A stretch of 64,000 nt of DNA from Gari tellinella (lineage: Eukaryota; Mollusca; Bivalvia; Cardiida; Psammobiidae), in assembly GCA_922989275.2 (NCBI GenBank), contig OV277857.1, positions 6,758,001-6,822,000 of the forward strand. Direction: 5' to 3'. Below the pieces are notes generated by a model that worked only from the letters and a program-made list of their open reading frames with translations, made no database searches and was not told the origin of the DNA. This document shows positions 10,985 to 21,898 of this stretch, piece after piece; position 1 is the first letter of the stretch; the number at the start of each line of letters is the position of its first letter. Made by a program: the position numbers and the translations under genes.

Positions 10985-11444
10985 CGAAATGGTTATCATT
11001 ATGAGAATACATTTAGAGAGCGTAAATTGTTACCTATTTCTTTGGTAGACAATACCACAAACTGATGAAATATGACATATGTATTCAGTTGATATCGTAT
11101 GTAGTATTTCACATGATACTTTATGAGATTGGTTTAACTAACCTTTGTTATTTGATAATAATGCACTGTGTATTGTGGAGTAGTCAACTTATCAAATAGT
11201 AAATGAATTCTCCACATGTTAATTTCTCTCTTAGCCTTCCAAGCGATGTAGATCTATTATAACAAAATAAAGACAAAATCGTTATTTCTTCTTAACAAGT
11301 TTGTAAAAGTATGACCCTGACCAGATGCCAAATCAGGCTGAAAATAAATATTGCATCTCCGACCAGAGCATTTCAGTTTATCGCAGCTTACTGCACAGCG
11401 AATTCAATTCCTTTCAATGCGATGACAAGCTTAAACAATGTTGT
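10985..11444. other. intergenic DNA, nothing recognised
   Basis: No gene or element end seen before the next MITE-A. Confidence 0.4.
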
Positions 11445-11446
11445 TA

Positions 11447-11692
11447 CAGTGGAGAATCTGTTATTCTTTCCCGTTTAAACGCAAAGGTACGCAAACGCAA
11501 AGCACTAAAACGTAGAAAAGAATAACTTTTGGACAATTCTGATATTTCATGTTTATCTTGGTGGCAAACAGTTTGGAGCCTGATCAGACGCCGGGTTACC
11601 CGGCGTCTGATCTGGCTCCAAACTGTTTGTAATGGAAATAATAGTTTTAGCGTAAATGCGTTTATTGGGAAAGAATAACAGATTCTCCACTG
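11447..11692 (+). mobile_element. MITE-A copy 5, complete
   Basis: 246 bp with TA at 11445-11446 and 11693-11694. Ends CAGTGGAGAATCTG/CAGATTCTCCACTG are perfect inverted partners and the hairpin is intact (11564-11629). Confidence 0.92.
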
Positions 11693-11695
11693 TAT

Positions 11696-11766
11696 TTGCC
11701 AACAGTTTGACTCTTGTTCAGACACCGCGCAACTTGGCGTCTGATCAAGCTTCAACCTGCTTGACA
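11696..11766. repeat. isolated core hairpin, B/D type, decayed
   Basis: CCAACAGTTTGACTCTTG..GACACCGCGCAAC and TTGGCGTCTGATCAAGC..CTGCTTGACAC are the two arms of the shared hairpin with several mismatches. It abuts MITE-A copy 5. Confidence 0.6.
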
Positions 11767-12098
11767 CTAAATAAACACAAACAATTCCTATTGTAAAAGT
11801 AGACGATATTATTGCAACGATTGTGCTAGACGCATTATTACGTCATTATGGCACAGAACGGGTTTAAAACAAACACGAATATCGCATTTTCCTTATCATA
11901 CATTGTATGTATGAACTCATAGCAGAGGCTACGGAATATTATCAAGATTATCATGATAAGAACATCGTCATTATTTGCCACTTAGTTATGAAGTGATTTC
12001 TGTAGGGAAATCTAAACAGCTTCCTTCCGATTAATGAACTCTCAATTATGCGATTGCTACCACGATATGTAAGTTTTCGCATATGTTATCGATCTGCC

Positions 12099-12320
12099 TC
12101 AACCCATTCACTGCCAAAATGTGCGCGAGTGTTTTACCCTTTCACCGTTTGATTGTCATCTGCTTCAATTTGTTGTTTGCAAGATCGTTTCAAAGTAAGA
12201 TTCAATGTAGAATGACTTCAAACATATCGATAGAGTATAAAACAGTTTGGCGGTACGCTGCGTCTGACCAGGATCCAAACTGTTTGCAAATGCGCTTTTT
12301 GGCGTCATTGAGAACGGAAG
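12099..12320 (+). mobile_element. MITE-B copy 4
   Basis: CCCATTCACTGCCAAAATG start, then GTGTTTTACCCTTTCACCG, CATCTGCTTCAATTTG, the hairpin (left arm shortened, CAGTTTGGCGGTACGCTGCG), CAAACTGTTTGCAAATGCGC and GGCGTCATTGAG near the right end. Confidence 0.7.
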
Positions 12321-12437
12321 TCAAAATGTTCATAATCTACATTTTGTCATCTTCCATAATTATTCAATTATATTGCTTTTGCGTTTCGTTCCATTAAATC
12401 GGAACAGAACGTTTTCTCCACGGTACAACATATTGTA

Positions 12438-12678
12438 CAGTGGAGAAAACATTATTCTTTCCCGTTTAAACGCAAACAAACGCAAACCGCTAAAAATGTA
12501 CAAAATTACCATTTTTTGACATTTCTGATTATTTGTTTTAATCTGAGTGCCAAACAGATATGAGCCTGATCAGACGCCGGGTAACCCGGCGTCTGATCTG
12601 GCTCCAAACTGTTTGCAATGAAAATAATAGTTTTAGCGTAAACGCGTTTATTGGGAAATAATAACGTTTTCTCCACTG
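12438..12678 (+). mobile_element. MITE-A copy 6, complete
   Basis: CAGTGGAGAAAACATTATTC to AATAACGTTTTCTCCACTG, with TA outside both ends. This is the subfamily with GAGAAAACGTT termini; the hairpin is intact. Confidence 0.9.
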
Positions 12679-12762
12679 TACCGCGTAAACTTGTATTGGC
12701 TTACAATTATTTACTCTGAACGATGGAAACGAAGAAAACTAATTGAAGAACAGTGCGATTTA

Positions 12763-12988
12763 GCCCTTTCACTTCGTGAAATGTTTACCCCTTCATCGTT
12801 TTATTGTCGTATTCTTCAATTTTTGTTGTCAGCAATGTCGTTTCAAAGTTAGATTGAAGGCAATAAAATTATGACTGACACAATTTCGAAACGAGTGTCA
12901 AACAGTTTGGGTCCTGATCAGACGTCAGCTTCTGATCAGGACCCACATTGTTTGCAAACGCGCTTGATGGTGTCATTGAGAGGGTTAA
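12763..12988 (+). mobile_element. MITE-B copy 5 with shortened hairpin apex
   Basis: Starts near AGCCCTTTCACTTCG and ends GAGAGGGTTAA. The stem is GGGTCCTGATCAGACGTC / AGCTTCTGATCAGGACCC. The inner GCCGCG..CGCGGC part of the usual stem is gone, but the outer stem pairs well. Confidence 0.75.
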
Positions 12989-13050
12989 AGGCACTACGGT
13001 ATAAGATAATTCCCAGAGACATCTTTACGCGAAATGTGAGCGGGCAAGTA

Positions 13051-13207
13051 TAATAGAGAATTTGTTATACTTTCCTGTTAAACTAAACTTAACTCACACA
13101 CAATACGAGCGTAAAATCAAATTGACAATAATGGCGACTTCTTGACGCTTCCTTTCAAAAAAGTATTAGTAGCAAAACATTTGGAGTCTAATCAGACGCC
13201 GGGTTTT
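13051..13207 (+). mobile_element. MITE-A fragment ending at the hairpin apex
   Basis: TAATAGAGAATTTGTTATAC start, diverged left arm and ascending hairpin arm TCTAATCAGACGCCGGGTT, then unrelated sequence. The right half is missing from the apex on. Confidence 0.65.
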
Positions 13208-13310
13208 AGTTGAAACATATTTTATTTCTATGTATATAAGTTCTTAAATTCGACTTTCCCGCTCCACTCATGACTGGTTACCTGGTGTTTTTTTTGGTTC
13301 TCAGCTGTTA

Positions 13311-13556
13311 CAGTGGAGAAAACGTTATTCTTTCCCAATAAACGCGTTTACGCTAAAACTATTATTTCTATTGCAAACAATTTAGAGTCAGATCAGACGC
13401 CGGGTCACCCGGCGTCTGATCAGGCTCCAAACTGTTTGCCACCAAAATAAAAATGAATTATCAGAATTGTCCAAAAGTTGCACTTGTCTACGTTTTAGTG
13501 CTTTGCGTTTGCGTTTCGTTTCGTTTAAACGGGAAAGAATAACAGATTCTCCACTG
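13311..13556 (-). mobile_element. MITE-A copy 7, complete, reverse
   Basis: TA-flanked. Left terminus CAGTGGAGAAAACG with CCCAATAAACGCG. Right terminus of the other subfamily type (ACAGATTCTCCACTG). The hairpin is intact. Confidence 0.9.
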
Positions 13557-13641
13557 TAGTATTGGAAATATTTGCTTTATCTCAGACACGTTTATTGGCA
13601 CACTGTCTCCCCTGTACAACACATTACTGTTGATCGAGAGA

Positions 13642-14141
13642 CAGTAAAACCTCTCTGTTACGAACACACAATTATATTACATGTAGGTTCATTGTACGAC
13701 CACACAATTATGTTAGGTATTACAGTGGAGAATGTGTTATTCTTTCCCAATAAACGCGTTTACGCCAAAACTATTATCGTGGTGGCAAACAGTTTGGAGC
13801 CAGATCAGACGCCGGGTAACCCGGCGTCTAATCAGGCTCCAAACTGTTTTCCACCAAGATAAACAAGATTTATCAAAAATGTCCAAAAGTTGTTCGTTTC
13901 TACGTTTTAGTGCTTTGCGTTTGCGTACGTTTGCGTTTAAACGGGAAAGAATAACAGATTCTCCACTGTAGTATATACGGCAGGTGACTGCTTAAAACAA
14001 GGTGTCAGTAACACAGAAAGCTCCTTTAGGGGCTTTCTGTTTACTGTCACCTTGGTTTTAAACTATCGCCTGCGTTTTATACAATCAAGTTCATTTTTAT
14101 TATAGTGGTCGTACATATACATGTAATAGAGAGGTTTTACT
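13642..14141. mobile_element. MITE-F copy 1, split by MITE-A
   Basis: Ends AGTAAAACCTCTCTGTTACG and TAATAGAGAGGTTTTACT are inverted partners. The core stem TTAAAACAAGGTG..CAGAAAGCTCC / GGGGCTTTCTG..CACCTTGGTTTTAA lies at about 13993-14068. MITE-A copy 8 interrupts the left arm. Confidence 0.75.
13723..13968 (-). mobile_element. MITE-A copy 8, complete, nested in MITE-F
   Basis: 246 bp, TA at 13721-13722 and 13969-13970, reverse orientation. Hairpin 13785-13852. Confidence 0.92.
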
Positions 14142-14415
14142 AAATTCGTTCCATTTTCAGAAACGCCTAGAGATTCCTAGGATGTGTCAGGCGTTACTTT
14201 GCAATCAAAAGAATCAATGTTTTTTTGTCCTAGATATATTCATCTGGTGGTAATCACGAGAATTAAACGGCATTTGACCACTGAGCTGAGACTTGTCTCC
14301 TGCGATTTGGGAATCAATGAATGAGAACTGTAGTATCCCGAATAAATGAGTTTGTTTAGAACAAATTGTATTGAGATTTTTCATGACAAGACCAGATGAA
14401 CTACGTCGTATAGTA

Positions 14416-14635
14416 CAGTTGAGAAAACGTAGTTCTTTTCCGTTTAAACGCAAACGAAAGGCAAACACATCGCAATCAAACGTAAAAAAGACACCTTTTC
14501 AACAAATTTGACTTTTCATGTTAATCTTAGTGGCAAACAGTTTGGAGCCAGATAAGACACCGGGTTCCAAACTGTTTGCAATGGAAGTAATAGTTTAGGC
14601 GTAAACGCGTTTGTTTGGGAATCGTTTCCCCACTG
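14416..14635 (+). mobile_element. MITE-A copy 9, right hairpin arm deleted
   Basis: TA-flanked CAGTTGAGAAAACG to TTTCCCCACTG. The hairpin reads ..GACACCGGGTT then CCAAACTGTTTG. About 20 bases starting at the apex are missing. Confidence 0.8.
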
Positions 14636-14819
14636 TACTAATGTACGGACTAATATACACTTTTTACAGAAAGCATTGATTTGCAAAATTGCAAAACCGT
14701 GACTTGTGTGTTTCGTGCCAGTAAGTTTGTCACCCATTGCCATGTAACATTTGTAATTTAACCCATTCTCTGGTGTGAAGCCACCTTTTTTAAACAATTG
14801 CCGTCCGCTATAACTTTAA

Positions 14820-14910
14820 ATCTTTTAAACAGTTTGGAAAAAGATCGGATACAGCGTTACAAGACGTCGGAGCAGGAACCAAACTGTTTGCAATTAACAG
14901 TTGCACTAAA
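14820..14910. repeat. decayed core hairpin
   Basis: TTTTAAACAGTTTGG and CCAAACTGTTTGCAATTAA are the outer arms, with a scrambled centre containing GATCGGATACAGCG. Confidence 0.5.
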
Positions 14911-14934
14911 GGAACGACAGTGACCCGGCTCGAA

Positions 14935-15239
14935 TTGAATATGAAGTCGTGTTTAAGCATTTGATTGGTTCTGATTTAAGCCTAGGCTCATATCTGACCT
15001 ATCAAATGCTTGAGAACGATCTCAGACTGAATACCAACGCTTTATAACAATGGACCCTGGTTAAATACACAAACAAGTATTTGCATCCTGGCTCGGAGGT
15101 TATAAAGCTTTTGACTTGAGTCGAAACTCGTTCCCAAGCATTTGATTGGTCAGATTTGAGCCTAGGCTCAAATCTGACCAATCAAATGCTTGGGAACTCA
15201 CTTAGACTCAACTAAAACGCTTTATAACCTCGGAGCCAG
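14935..15239. mobile_element. two adjacent related palindromic MITEs
   Basis: The second (15088-15239) is almost perfect: CTGGCTCGGAGGTTATAAAG / CTTTATAACCTCGGAGCCAG outside and CAAGCATTTGATTGGTCAG / CTGACCAATCAAATGCTTG inside, with centre GAGCCTAGGCTC. The first (about 14935-15060) has the same centre and CAAATGCTTGAGAACG but is more diverged. Confidence 0.8.
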
Positions 15240-15381
15240 TTTTCAAAATACAGCGTGAGAAAACTATGATCTGATCAGGATCTAAAGCAACTTAAGAAAC
15301 AGTTTAAAACTAGATCGTACGCTGCGTAAATATATAAAACAGCCATATGCAATGTTTTAGATGCGTGTGGGTGTTAAACAG

Positions 15382-15447
15382 TGTAGACTAAGGCCAGTCG
15401 CCACGTCTTTGACGCGGCGACTGGCCTTGATCTACACTGTTTGCAAT
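15382..15447. repeat. variant core hairpin (AAACAGTGTAGA type)
   Basis: Stem AAACAGTGTAGACTAAGGCC..AGTCGCC / GGCGACT..GGCCTTGATCTACACTGTTT. The clamps AAACAG/CTGTTT are those of the shared hairpin, but the inner stem has a different, still self-complementary, sequence. Flank GCAATGCAATAAG..GTCATGGCACGGTTCA recurs near 47412. Confidence 0.7.
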
Positions 15448-15644
15448 GCAATAAGGCAAGTTTTGTCATGGCACGGTTCATTGATATCAACTCTCGCAGA
15501 CGGTGGCGCATTTGAGGCAGGCAATAAGGCTAGAAGTCGGAAGCAACATTTGCTGACTTAATGAGATTTTGTGATTTAATGAGAAAGCTAACACAATAAG
15601 TGAAATCTACGCATATGTTAGTTAGTGTTTTGAAATTTTAACAG

Positions 15645-15765
15645 ATACGGTGCTCCCCCTTTATAATGGCCAGCCAAAGAACGATTCTCTCCTTACAGCA
15701 ACGCTTGCCGCAAGAAAATTATGTCCAACCTTTTTACTGACATGGATCAAATCTGTTTGCAAATG
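15645..15765 (-). mobile_element. MITE-D fragment
   Basis: ACGGTGCTCCCCCTTTATAATG, ACGATTCTCTCCTTACAG, CTTGCCGCAAG and TATGTCCAACC match the outer right arm of MITE-D in reverse. CAAATCTGTTTGCAAATG shows that most of the hairpin is gone. Confidence 0.55.
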
Positions 15766-15892
15766 TATTTTTCATTTGGTGTCTCTCTGCCGGTATCCAC
15801 ATTTTTTCAGGGCTGCTCGAATGTGTTCAATTTCACTTTGGTGGTCCTCTTTTTCTGTCCTCCTTTAAGATATATACTACCAATGTATAAAT

Positions 15893-16151
15893 CAGAGGCC
15901 CGTTTTATAAAACTTCGTACGACAGACGTTGTCGTAAGTCAGTTTACAAAAGTCTCAATTATCAGTCATTTCTCCATCTAATCCTGTCTTGTGATATCAT
16001 TTTGCAATTGTCTTGAAAAGACGATTCCAAAAAGATGCAACAAGACAAAACAAATGTATTTATAAGATAGAGAAGTAAGAAAACAGACGTATTTTAAAGT
16101 TTTGACTTATGTCCAGTTTTGTCGTACGACTTTTCGTAAGACGGGCCCCTG
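15893..16151. mobile_element. DNA-transposon-like element with 30-bp inverted ends
   Basis: CAGAGGCCCGTTTTATAAAA..GTACGAC and GTCGTACGAC..AAGACGGGCCCCTG are inverted ends. A related end appears near 3645. No ORF. Confidence 0.6.
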
Positions 16152-16315
16152 AGCTTTAAGCGCTCTGAACAAGACACTGGTCGATCTGAAGGTCAAGACA
16201 AAGACCGAAGATTTGTGTAGTTGTTTATTAAAATTTCTAATTAATATTGCACCAATAAGCTAAGTTTCTATACTTTGCGGCTTCATTTGTATACTTGCTA
16301 ACAGTTTTACGTTAA

Positions 16316-16790
16316 CTCTATCTATGCCAAATTGTTCGTGAGATGTTTTACCCATTCACCGTTTTATTGTCATCTGCTTCATCTTTTGCTGTCTGCAATA
16401 TCGTTTCAAGGTTAATATTAAGGCAGTATGACTGACGGAATTTCGATAAGAGTGTCAATCAGTTTGTATCCTGATAAGAGGCCGCGTTAGCTCTAAAGTG
16501 TTTGTAAATGCTCTTGTTGGCGTCCTTAACCCTTTACTCTATAGCCTGTTTCTAGTTTTGAAAACAGGTGACCACTTAAAGCAGGTTGAAAGTAAAGCAG
16601 AATGTGCCTTAAGGCACATTCTGCTTTACTTTCAGCCTGCTTTAAGCTAAGATCTACTAGGCTATATAAAATATTTGTCATGGTAATTGTTCATGAGGGT
16701 ATAAACTGGAACTATTTTCTTCAGCGGAGGAATAAATTGAATACGCGAAAAGTCGCTTCTATGGGGGAAAGGGTTAAGAGTGAAAGGGTT
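16316..16790 (+). mobile_element. MITE-B copy 6, split by MITE-C
   Basis: ATGCCAAATTGTTCGTGAG start, GTTTTACCCATTCACCG, ATTAAGGCAGTATGACTGA and a rearranged hairpin (TATCCTGATAAGAGGCCGCG), then GGCGTCCTTAA. After the MITE-C insert the end resumes as GAGTGAAAGGG. Confidence 0.75.
16530..16773 (+). mobile_element. MITE-C copy, complete, nested at TTAA
   Basis: CCCTTTACTCTATAGCC to ATGGGGGAAAGGG, with TTAA at 16526-16529 and 16774-16777. The core stem AAAGCAGGTTGAAAG..ATGTGCC / GGCACAT..CTTTCAGCCTGCTTT is nearly perfect. Removal restores GGCGTCCTTAAGAGTGAAAGGG, the expected end of MITE-B (GGCGTCATTGAGAGTGAAAG), so the TTAA target duplication is directly shown. Confidence 0.9.
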
Positions 16791-16867
16791 CAACCTAATG
16801 CCGGGTAAAGCGGCGTCTCATCTTGATAGGAACTGCTTTATAACTCATTTGAAACTTCAACAATATA

Positions 16868-17236
16868 CAGCGCTCCCTCTCTACAACGCCCCTCCCAACA
16901 ACGATTCCCTCCTTACAACGGCACTCGCCGTAATTCCCTTAACGGGATAATTAAGTCTTACTCTTTTACTGCTTCAATATCGTCGGCTTAAGATTGTCGT
17001 CTGCTGTTTTCTCTCACAGTTACATATAAGTGGAGACTTTGATAGAATACATATATTGACCAGTGACAAACAGCTTGAATCCTGATCAGACGCTGCGTTA
17101 CGCGGCGTCTGATCTGGATTCAAGCTGTTTGCAAATGTAGGCCAAGTCTTAATTGTCCCTCTCTATAACGTCTCCCTCCGAACAACACACACAATATGTG
17201 TCTCCCATTGGATGTCGTTGTAGAGAGGGGGCACTG
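16868..17236 (-). mobile_element. MITE-D copy, complete, reverse (369 bp)
   Basis: TA-flanked CAGCGCTCCCTCTCTACAAC to GTAGAGAGGGGGCACTG. The hairpin TTGAATCCTGATCAGACG..GCGTTACGC..GTCTGATCTGGATTCAA (17068-17131) is almost perfect, with GACAAACAG/CTGTTTGCA clamps. Confidence 0.88.
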
Positions 17237-17339
17237 TACCTACTAAATATGACATACCTGACAAACACCAGTTTTAAGCAGATGATAGTTTCACAGTATA
17301 AAAGATAGAACTTTAAAATATGTATGTGATTTTAATCCT

Positions 17340-17520
17340 TAAAGTGCTGAGCATGAAATTTTTGACTTTCGATTCCAAACAGTTTGAATCCAAATCTGAG
17401 TTTCAAACTGTGTGTCGTTCGTCTTAGGTTTTCTTCTGTCTAACTGTTTAATTTGCAAGTTCGAAAAAAAACCTCAAAAGGTGACACTTTTAAGCAGACG
17501 ATATTACAGTAGGGAATAGA
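17340..17520 (+). mobile_element. MITE-D fragment, decayed
   Basis: CAAACAGTTTGAATCC / GTTTCAAACTGTGTGTCG with most of the inner stem lost, then CTTCTGTCTAACTG, AAGCAGACGATATTACAG. Confidence 0.5.
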
Positions 17521-17630
17521 AACGTATAATTGTCATAGTGATCGAGGGATGAATTTGATAACATCTTAATAATTACTCTTGGTGTAAGTTATATTTAAGC
17601 TCTGAATTGTGGACTTCTTATATAAACCTT

Positions 17631-17874
17631 TCAACCCTTTACCTCATCGCTTGATTCTAGTTTTGAAGACAATTAATCAATTAACCCAGGTTGAAAGTAA
17701 AGCAAAATGCGCCTCAGGCGCATTCTGCCATTCTTTGAGCCTGCTTTATGCTATTATCCGCTAAAATATAAAAAAGTGTTTTGTTTTAGTAACAGCATAA
17801 ATTTGAACTATTTTTTCAATTGAGGAATACCCTAAAGGCGTAAAAAGGCGTATTCATTGGGTTATGGTTTAAAG
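17631..17874 (+). mobile_element. MITE-C copy, diverged
   Basis: AACCCTTTACCTCATCGC start, stem CCCAGGTTGAAAGTAAAGC..GCGCC / GGCGCATTC..GAGCCTGCTT, then AATTTGAACTATTTTTTC, GGAATA and GGGTTATGGTTTAA at the end. Confidence 0.7.
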
Positions 17875-17879
17875 AGAAA

Positions 17880-18670
17880 GCCAATTTCGTACTGGCAGCA
17901 AAAAAGGTTAAAGGCAGACTACTGCCCCAGTTTAGTGTTATAATTGCGCAATTTCTTATATGTATGCATTTTCTGTGTATTAAAACTAAGTGAAATTTGA
18001 TATAACATGCCTGACATTTGCTTCCATTTCATTAAGAATCTAACTAAAAGTGTCGATTTCTTATTGAGATGGCTAGCAAAATAAACTATTTGTTAACAAC
18101 GGGCGATAATGCATGTAAATGTTTGAGACGTCATCAGTTTGTGTGACCTTTAGCGGAAAAATAAAAAAGAGTTGTATCTCTTTGATTGAAAGCGCTATAA
18201 TTCCTACATACAATAGCTATGACGCCTCGTGTGGATATTGTATGCCTATGAGTGTTTTACCTACTGTATACGGACTCGTTAGACTTCGTCGTTATTCGTA
18301 TGTTCAGAAACTTGATTAAAAATCGTCTTATTTTCACAAATTCCACAGGTTTGTAAGCAATATTGCCTAAAAAGCAACCAGGCATTACTTCTATGTATAT
18401 GTTACGGTGACGAATGGTCCATACATTCCATGCTAGATGAATGCATGATTTAGGATATTTGAGATCAACATTCTGGCTTTAAAGCCGCATTGTGTTTTTG
18501 AGAAACCTGCATAAAACGGTTGTTTGGGGTCCCATTTGAACTACGTGGGACGTGATTCTTTCACAAAAACCGGTTTTATCTAAGCAATTCGCTTTTTAAA
18601 TTTTATTTATAATATTTTGGTGCTGCACAAATTAAAAAGCCTCCCTTGTGAATGGAAAGAAGGACAACTC
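17880..18670. other. intergenic DNA, nothing recognised
   Basis: No gene or named repeat seen. The ORF at 18119-18319 has no recognisable domain. Confidence 0.4.
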
Positions 18671-18678
18671 TGTAAATA

Positions 18679-18870
18679 CAGGGCTCCAGATAACGGAAGT
18701 TTTTCGAAAACTTAAATCTTTATTTCTGCTTTTAAACCCAATTGTGTCATACTCATTAAAAGTGTCTCGAAGAGACGGTTTAATCAGTAGTAACACCATA
18801 GCATTCGGTGCTGAAATGAGTGAGAAAATGTTAGATTATAGCTCAGATTACTCCGTTTACATGTTTAGCT
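18679..18870 (+). mobile_element. MITE-G copy 1
   Basis: Left end CAGGGCTCCAGATAACGG. Body TAAATCTTTATTTCTGC, CATACTCATTAAAAGTGTC, stem TCTCGAAGAGA, GTAGTAACACCATAG, GCTGAAATGAGTGAGAAAATG. The right end is decayed. CAGGG-type ends suggest hAT affinity, not proven. Confidence 0.6.
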
Positions 18871-18895
18871 GGAACACTGAAAATGACCCTGTTAA

Positions 18896-19089
18896 CCCTT
18901 ATTCTGCTGCACAGACGTCTGCTTCGACAATGTCGTCTGCAAAATGTGTTCAGTTTAGATTTATGCATTGTTTTAATTAAACAAACCTTAAGACGAGTGT
19001 CAAATAGTTTGGATCCAGAAGCGACGCCGCGTTACGCGGCGTCTTTTTTGATTCAAATAGTTTGTAAACTCCGTAAAGAAGGCACAGGG
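18896..19089 (+). mobile_element. MITE-B copy 7
   Basis: TTAA 18892-18895 and 19090-19093. Hairpin TTTGGATCCAGAAGCGACGC..CGCGTTACGCG..GCGTCTTTTTTGATTC, clamps GTCAAATAG / AATAGTTTGTAAA. Confidence 0.7.
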
Positions 19090-19169
19090 TTAAACACTAT
19101 GAGATTCAATAACAACGTGTACATATCTTTCACTGCGGGTAAACGGTTAAAATAAACTACGGAGAATGT

Positions 19170-20530
19170 ATACCTTGAGCTTGCTGAAAATGACTGTTTC
19201 AGCCTTGTCCGCTCTCTAACTCAAACACTTCATTTTGGATCTTCACCAAACTTGCTACAAATGTTTCTTTAAGAAATAATCTATGTTCTACCGTTGTGAA
19301 ACGGTATTTTACAACGGTTGGGAGTTGTGGTGCGCAGGAATTGACCACGACCAGATGTAAGGAAATTAATTAGAAAGGAAATCAAATGTTCCATACTTAT
19401 TTCCTCAGCGGATGAAGTTTTTCGACCGAATAACTTTTTCCAAGGCATTACAAGAATCTAACACCCATAAGCAAATTTACAATTACCGATCCATAATCTG
19501 GCATAGAACAAACATTACATCAAACAAGACAGAAGAATGAGAAAATTACTGTAACGTTACTGGTTAAAAGTAAATGGTCTTTACGGGCTATATGAATAAC
19601 GAAAGAAATTTAAAAAATATAACGTTTTAACGCACGTGGTCACGTCATGTCATATAACCGTGGGAGGAGCGGGGTAGGGAAGAGCGTGGTATACCGTCTC
19701 AGGTATACCACGATAGACCTGTTCTTTGTTTATAGAGACGAATTCACGTGTCATGTTAGAATAGTATATAATCTAGGTCAGGTTTAATAACTAGCCAAAT
19801 CGCATGAGGCATGTCTGAGTTATTGCTGAAAAATGCTGAAACAGTCAATTTTTAATACATAAAGGGCAAAAACTCAGATATGCCACATGCGATTTTTGTA
19901 ATAATCAAACTAGACCTAAATTTTATATACTTAAACATTTTCAGCAAGTTTAATGAATATCCGATAAAAACTGTATGTGTTAGAGTGCAAAAAGTGACTG
20001 AAATCGTCATTTTTCATTAATAAACAGGCAATAACTCAGATATACCTTATGCGCTGTTAGTAGTTATGAAACTGATCCTTGATTTTATATCAATAAACAT
20101 TTTCAGCAAGTTTGGTGAAGATCCAATAAAAAGTAATTGTGTTAGAGAGCAAAACTTGCTGAAAACAGTCATTTTTTAATACATAAAGGGCAAAAACTCA
20201 GATATGCCACATGCGATTTTTGTAATAATCAAACTAGACCTAAATTTTATATGAAAAATGTTTTCAGCATGTTTGGTGAATATCCGATAAAAGCTGTTTG
20301 TTTTAGAGTGCAAAAATGACTGAAACAGTCATTTTTATTAATTAACAGGCAATAACTCAAAAATACCTTATGCGATTTTAGTAGTAATCAAACTAAACAT
20401 TGATTTTATATCAATGAACATTTTCAGCAAGTTTGTGGAAGATTGGATAAAAAATAGTTGAGTTAGAGAGCGGACAAAAAAGTGTGATAGTCTAACTGAC
20501 TGATGGATGGACGGGCGGAGGTAGATACGG
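19170..20530. repeat. repeat element with inverted ends and a tandem array
   Basis: Left end (about 19170-19280, TTGCTGAAAATGACTG, GTCCGCTCTCTAACTCAA, ATCTTCACCAAACTTG) is inverted relative to the right end (CAAGTTTGTGGAAGAT, TTGAGTTAGAGAGCGGAC, about 20430-20475). A GGATGGACGGGCGGA tract follows. Interior includes the tandem array listed separately. Confidence 0.65.
19849..20475 (+). repeat. tandem array, 162-bp monomers in 324-bp dimers
   Basis: Four monomers, each with ACTCAGATAT-CC--ATGCG, ATTTTATAT, CATTTTCAGCA-GTTT and TTAGAG-GCAAAA. Monomers 1 and 3 (from 19861 and 20185) are nearly identical over about 70 bp. Monomers 2 and 4 form a second type, so the repeating unit is a dimer. Confidence 0.8.
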
Positions 20531-20906
20531 TTGCCCCCAGTGAAGTTGAATTCGGCTGTATCACGTGACACTAAGCCGTGTGGTAATGTTTATGACAGAC
20601 GTTCTATTTCGGTTTGTTATGATTTTAAATCGCCCTTTTTGGTGATTTAGGTCCGTCTTCATCATTTCATAGATCAGTTTGGCCCATAAGAATGTTCAAA
20701 CATTATTATTAACCGTTATTGTATTTCAGGCATTAAGAAAAGGTCTGAAAACACAATGGGACTTTAAAATACAAATCTGAGAAATCTGTTGTAAGACGTT
20801 TTGGAGAAACCTTTCACTACAAAACCTCGAATCTTTTGTTTGCATACATTCATAATCAATGGCTTTATCAAAGTTCCCGAATGTCTCAATTTTAGACAGT
20901 GAGGAG
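20531..20906. other. intergenic DNA, nothing recognised
   Basis: No gene or repeat end seen. Confidence 0.4.
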
Positions 20907-20909
20907 TTA

Positions 20910-21125
20910 CAGTGGAGAATCTGTTATTCTTTCCCGTTTAAACGCAAACGTACGCAAACGCAAAGCACTAAAGCGTAGAAAAGAACAACTTTTGGACAAT
21001 GCTGATAATTCTTGTTTATCTTGGTGGCAAACAGTTTGGAGCCTGATCAGACGCCGCCGGGTTACTGCAAATAATAGTTTTAGCGTAAACGCGTTTATTG
21101 GGAAAGAATAACAGATTCTCCACTG
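20910..21125 (+). mobile_element. MITE-A copy 10, right hairpin arm deleted at apex
   Basis: TA-flanked and otherwise close to consensus. The stem ascends to CCGGGTTAC at 21065, then jumps to TGCAAATAATAG. The descending arm is gone. AC at both junction sides is possible microhomology. Confidence 0.9.
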
Positions 21126-21143
21126 TAGTGCACATTTTTATGA

Positions 21144-21270
21144 ACAGTAGAGAAGACGTTGTCCTTTCAAGTTTAAACACAAACGAATCGAAAAAGACAA
21201 TTCTGACAAATCGTTGTTATTTGAGTGACAAACAGTTTGGCCTGATCTGCTTCCAATCTGTTTAAAATCT
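21144..21270 (+). mobile_element. MITE-A fragment, decayed
   Basis: CAGTAGAGAAGACGTTGTCC start, GTTTAAACACAAACG, GAGTGACAAACAGTTTGG, then GATCTGCTTCCAATCTGTTT with the inner stem lost. Confidence 0.55.
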
Positions 21271-21652
21271 ATGTTTTACAATAATATAGGTTTTCTTACA
21301 GTCAAGCAATGTCAAATAGAATTTTAAGAACTAAGAGCAAACATCATTTAAAGCGGACGATATTCTTGTCAGTTCTCTATTTAATTAGTTTTCATAATTT
21401 GTTTTATATATTGTCGTGGGTGGTAGGTCAGGTAAGTACAGTCATGCTTGAAAGAAACGGAGTGGGGTTTTTTAGTTGCAAAAAATCAACCTTAGATAGT
21501 AAACTTTGCATTAGACTAAAATGTTTTAATCTGTGTTAATCTGTCACCGGACTTCTGGTATGGCCCACCTTTAACTTTTGATTTTAATCGATTTGAAAAT
21601 ATATAAATCCTAAGTGTAGCAAACTTGAGTACCTTGACCCCTGCTACATGTA

Positions 21653-21898
21653 CAGTGGAACAAAAGTTATTCTTTCCCGTTTAAACGCAATCGAAACGCA
21701 ACGCAACACACTAAAATTGAGAAATGACAATATTATGATAATTCTAACTATTTATTTTAATCTGAGTGGCAAACAGTTAAGAGCCTGATCAGACGCCGGG
21801 TTACCCGGCGTCTGATCTGGCTCCAAACTGTTTGCATAGGAAATAATAGTTTTAGCGTAAACGCTTTTATTTGGAAAAAATTACGTTTTTCTCAACTG
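21653..21898 (+). mobile_element. MITE-A copy 11, complete
   Basis: TA at 21651-21652 and 21899-21900. Hairpin apex GCCGGGTTACCCGGC at about 21795. Located 100 bp upstream of the predicted TATA box of the protease-homolog gene. Confidence 0.88.
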
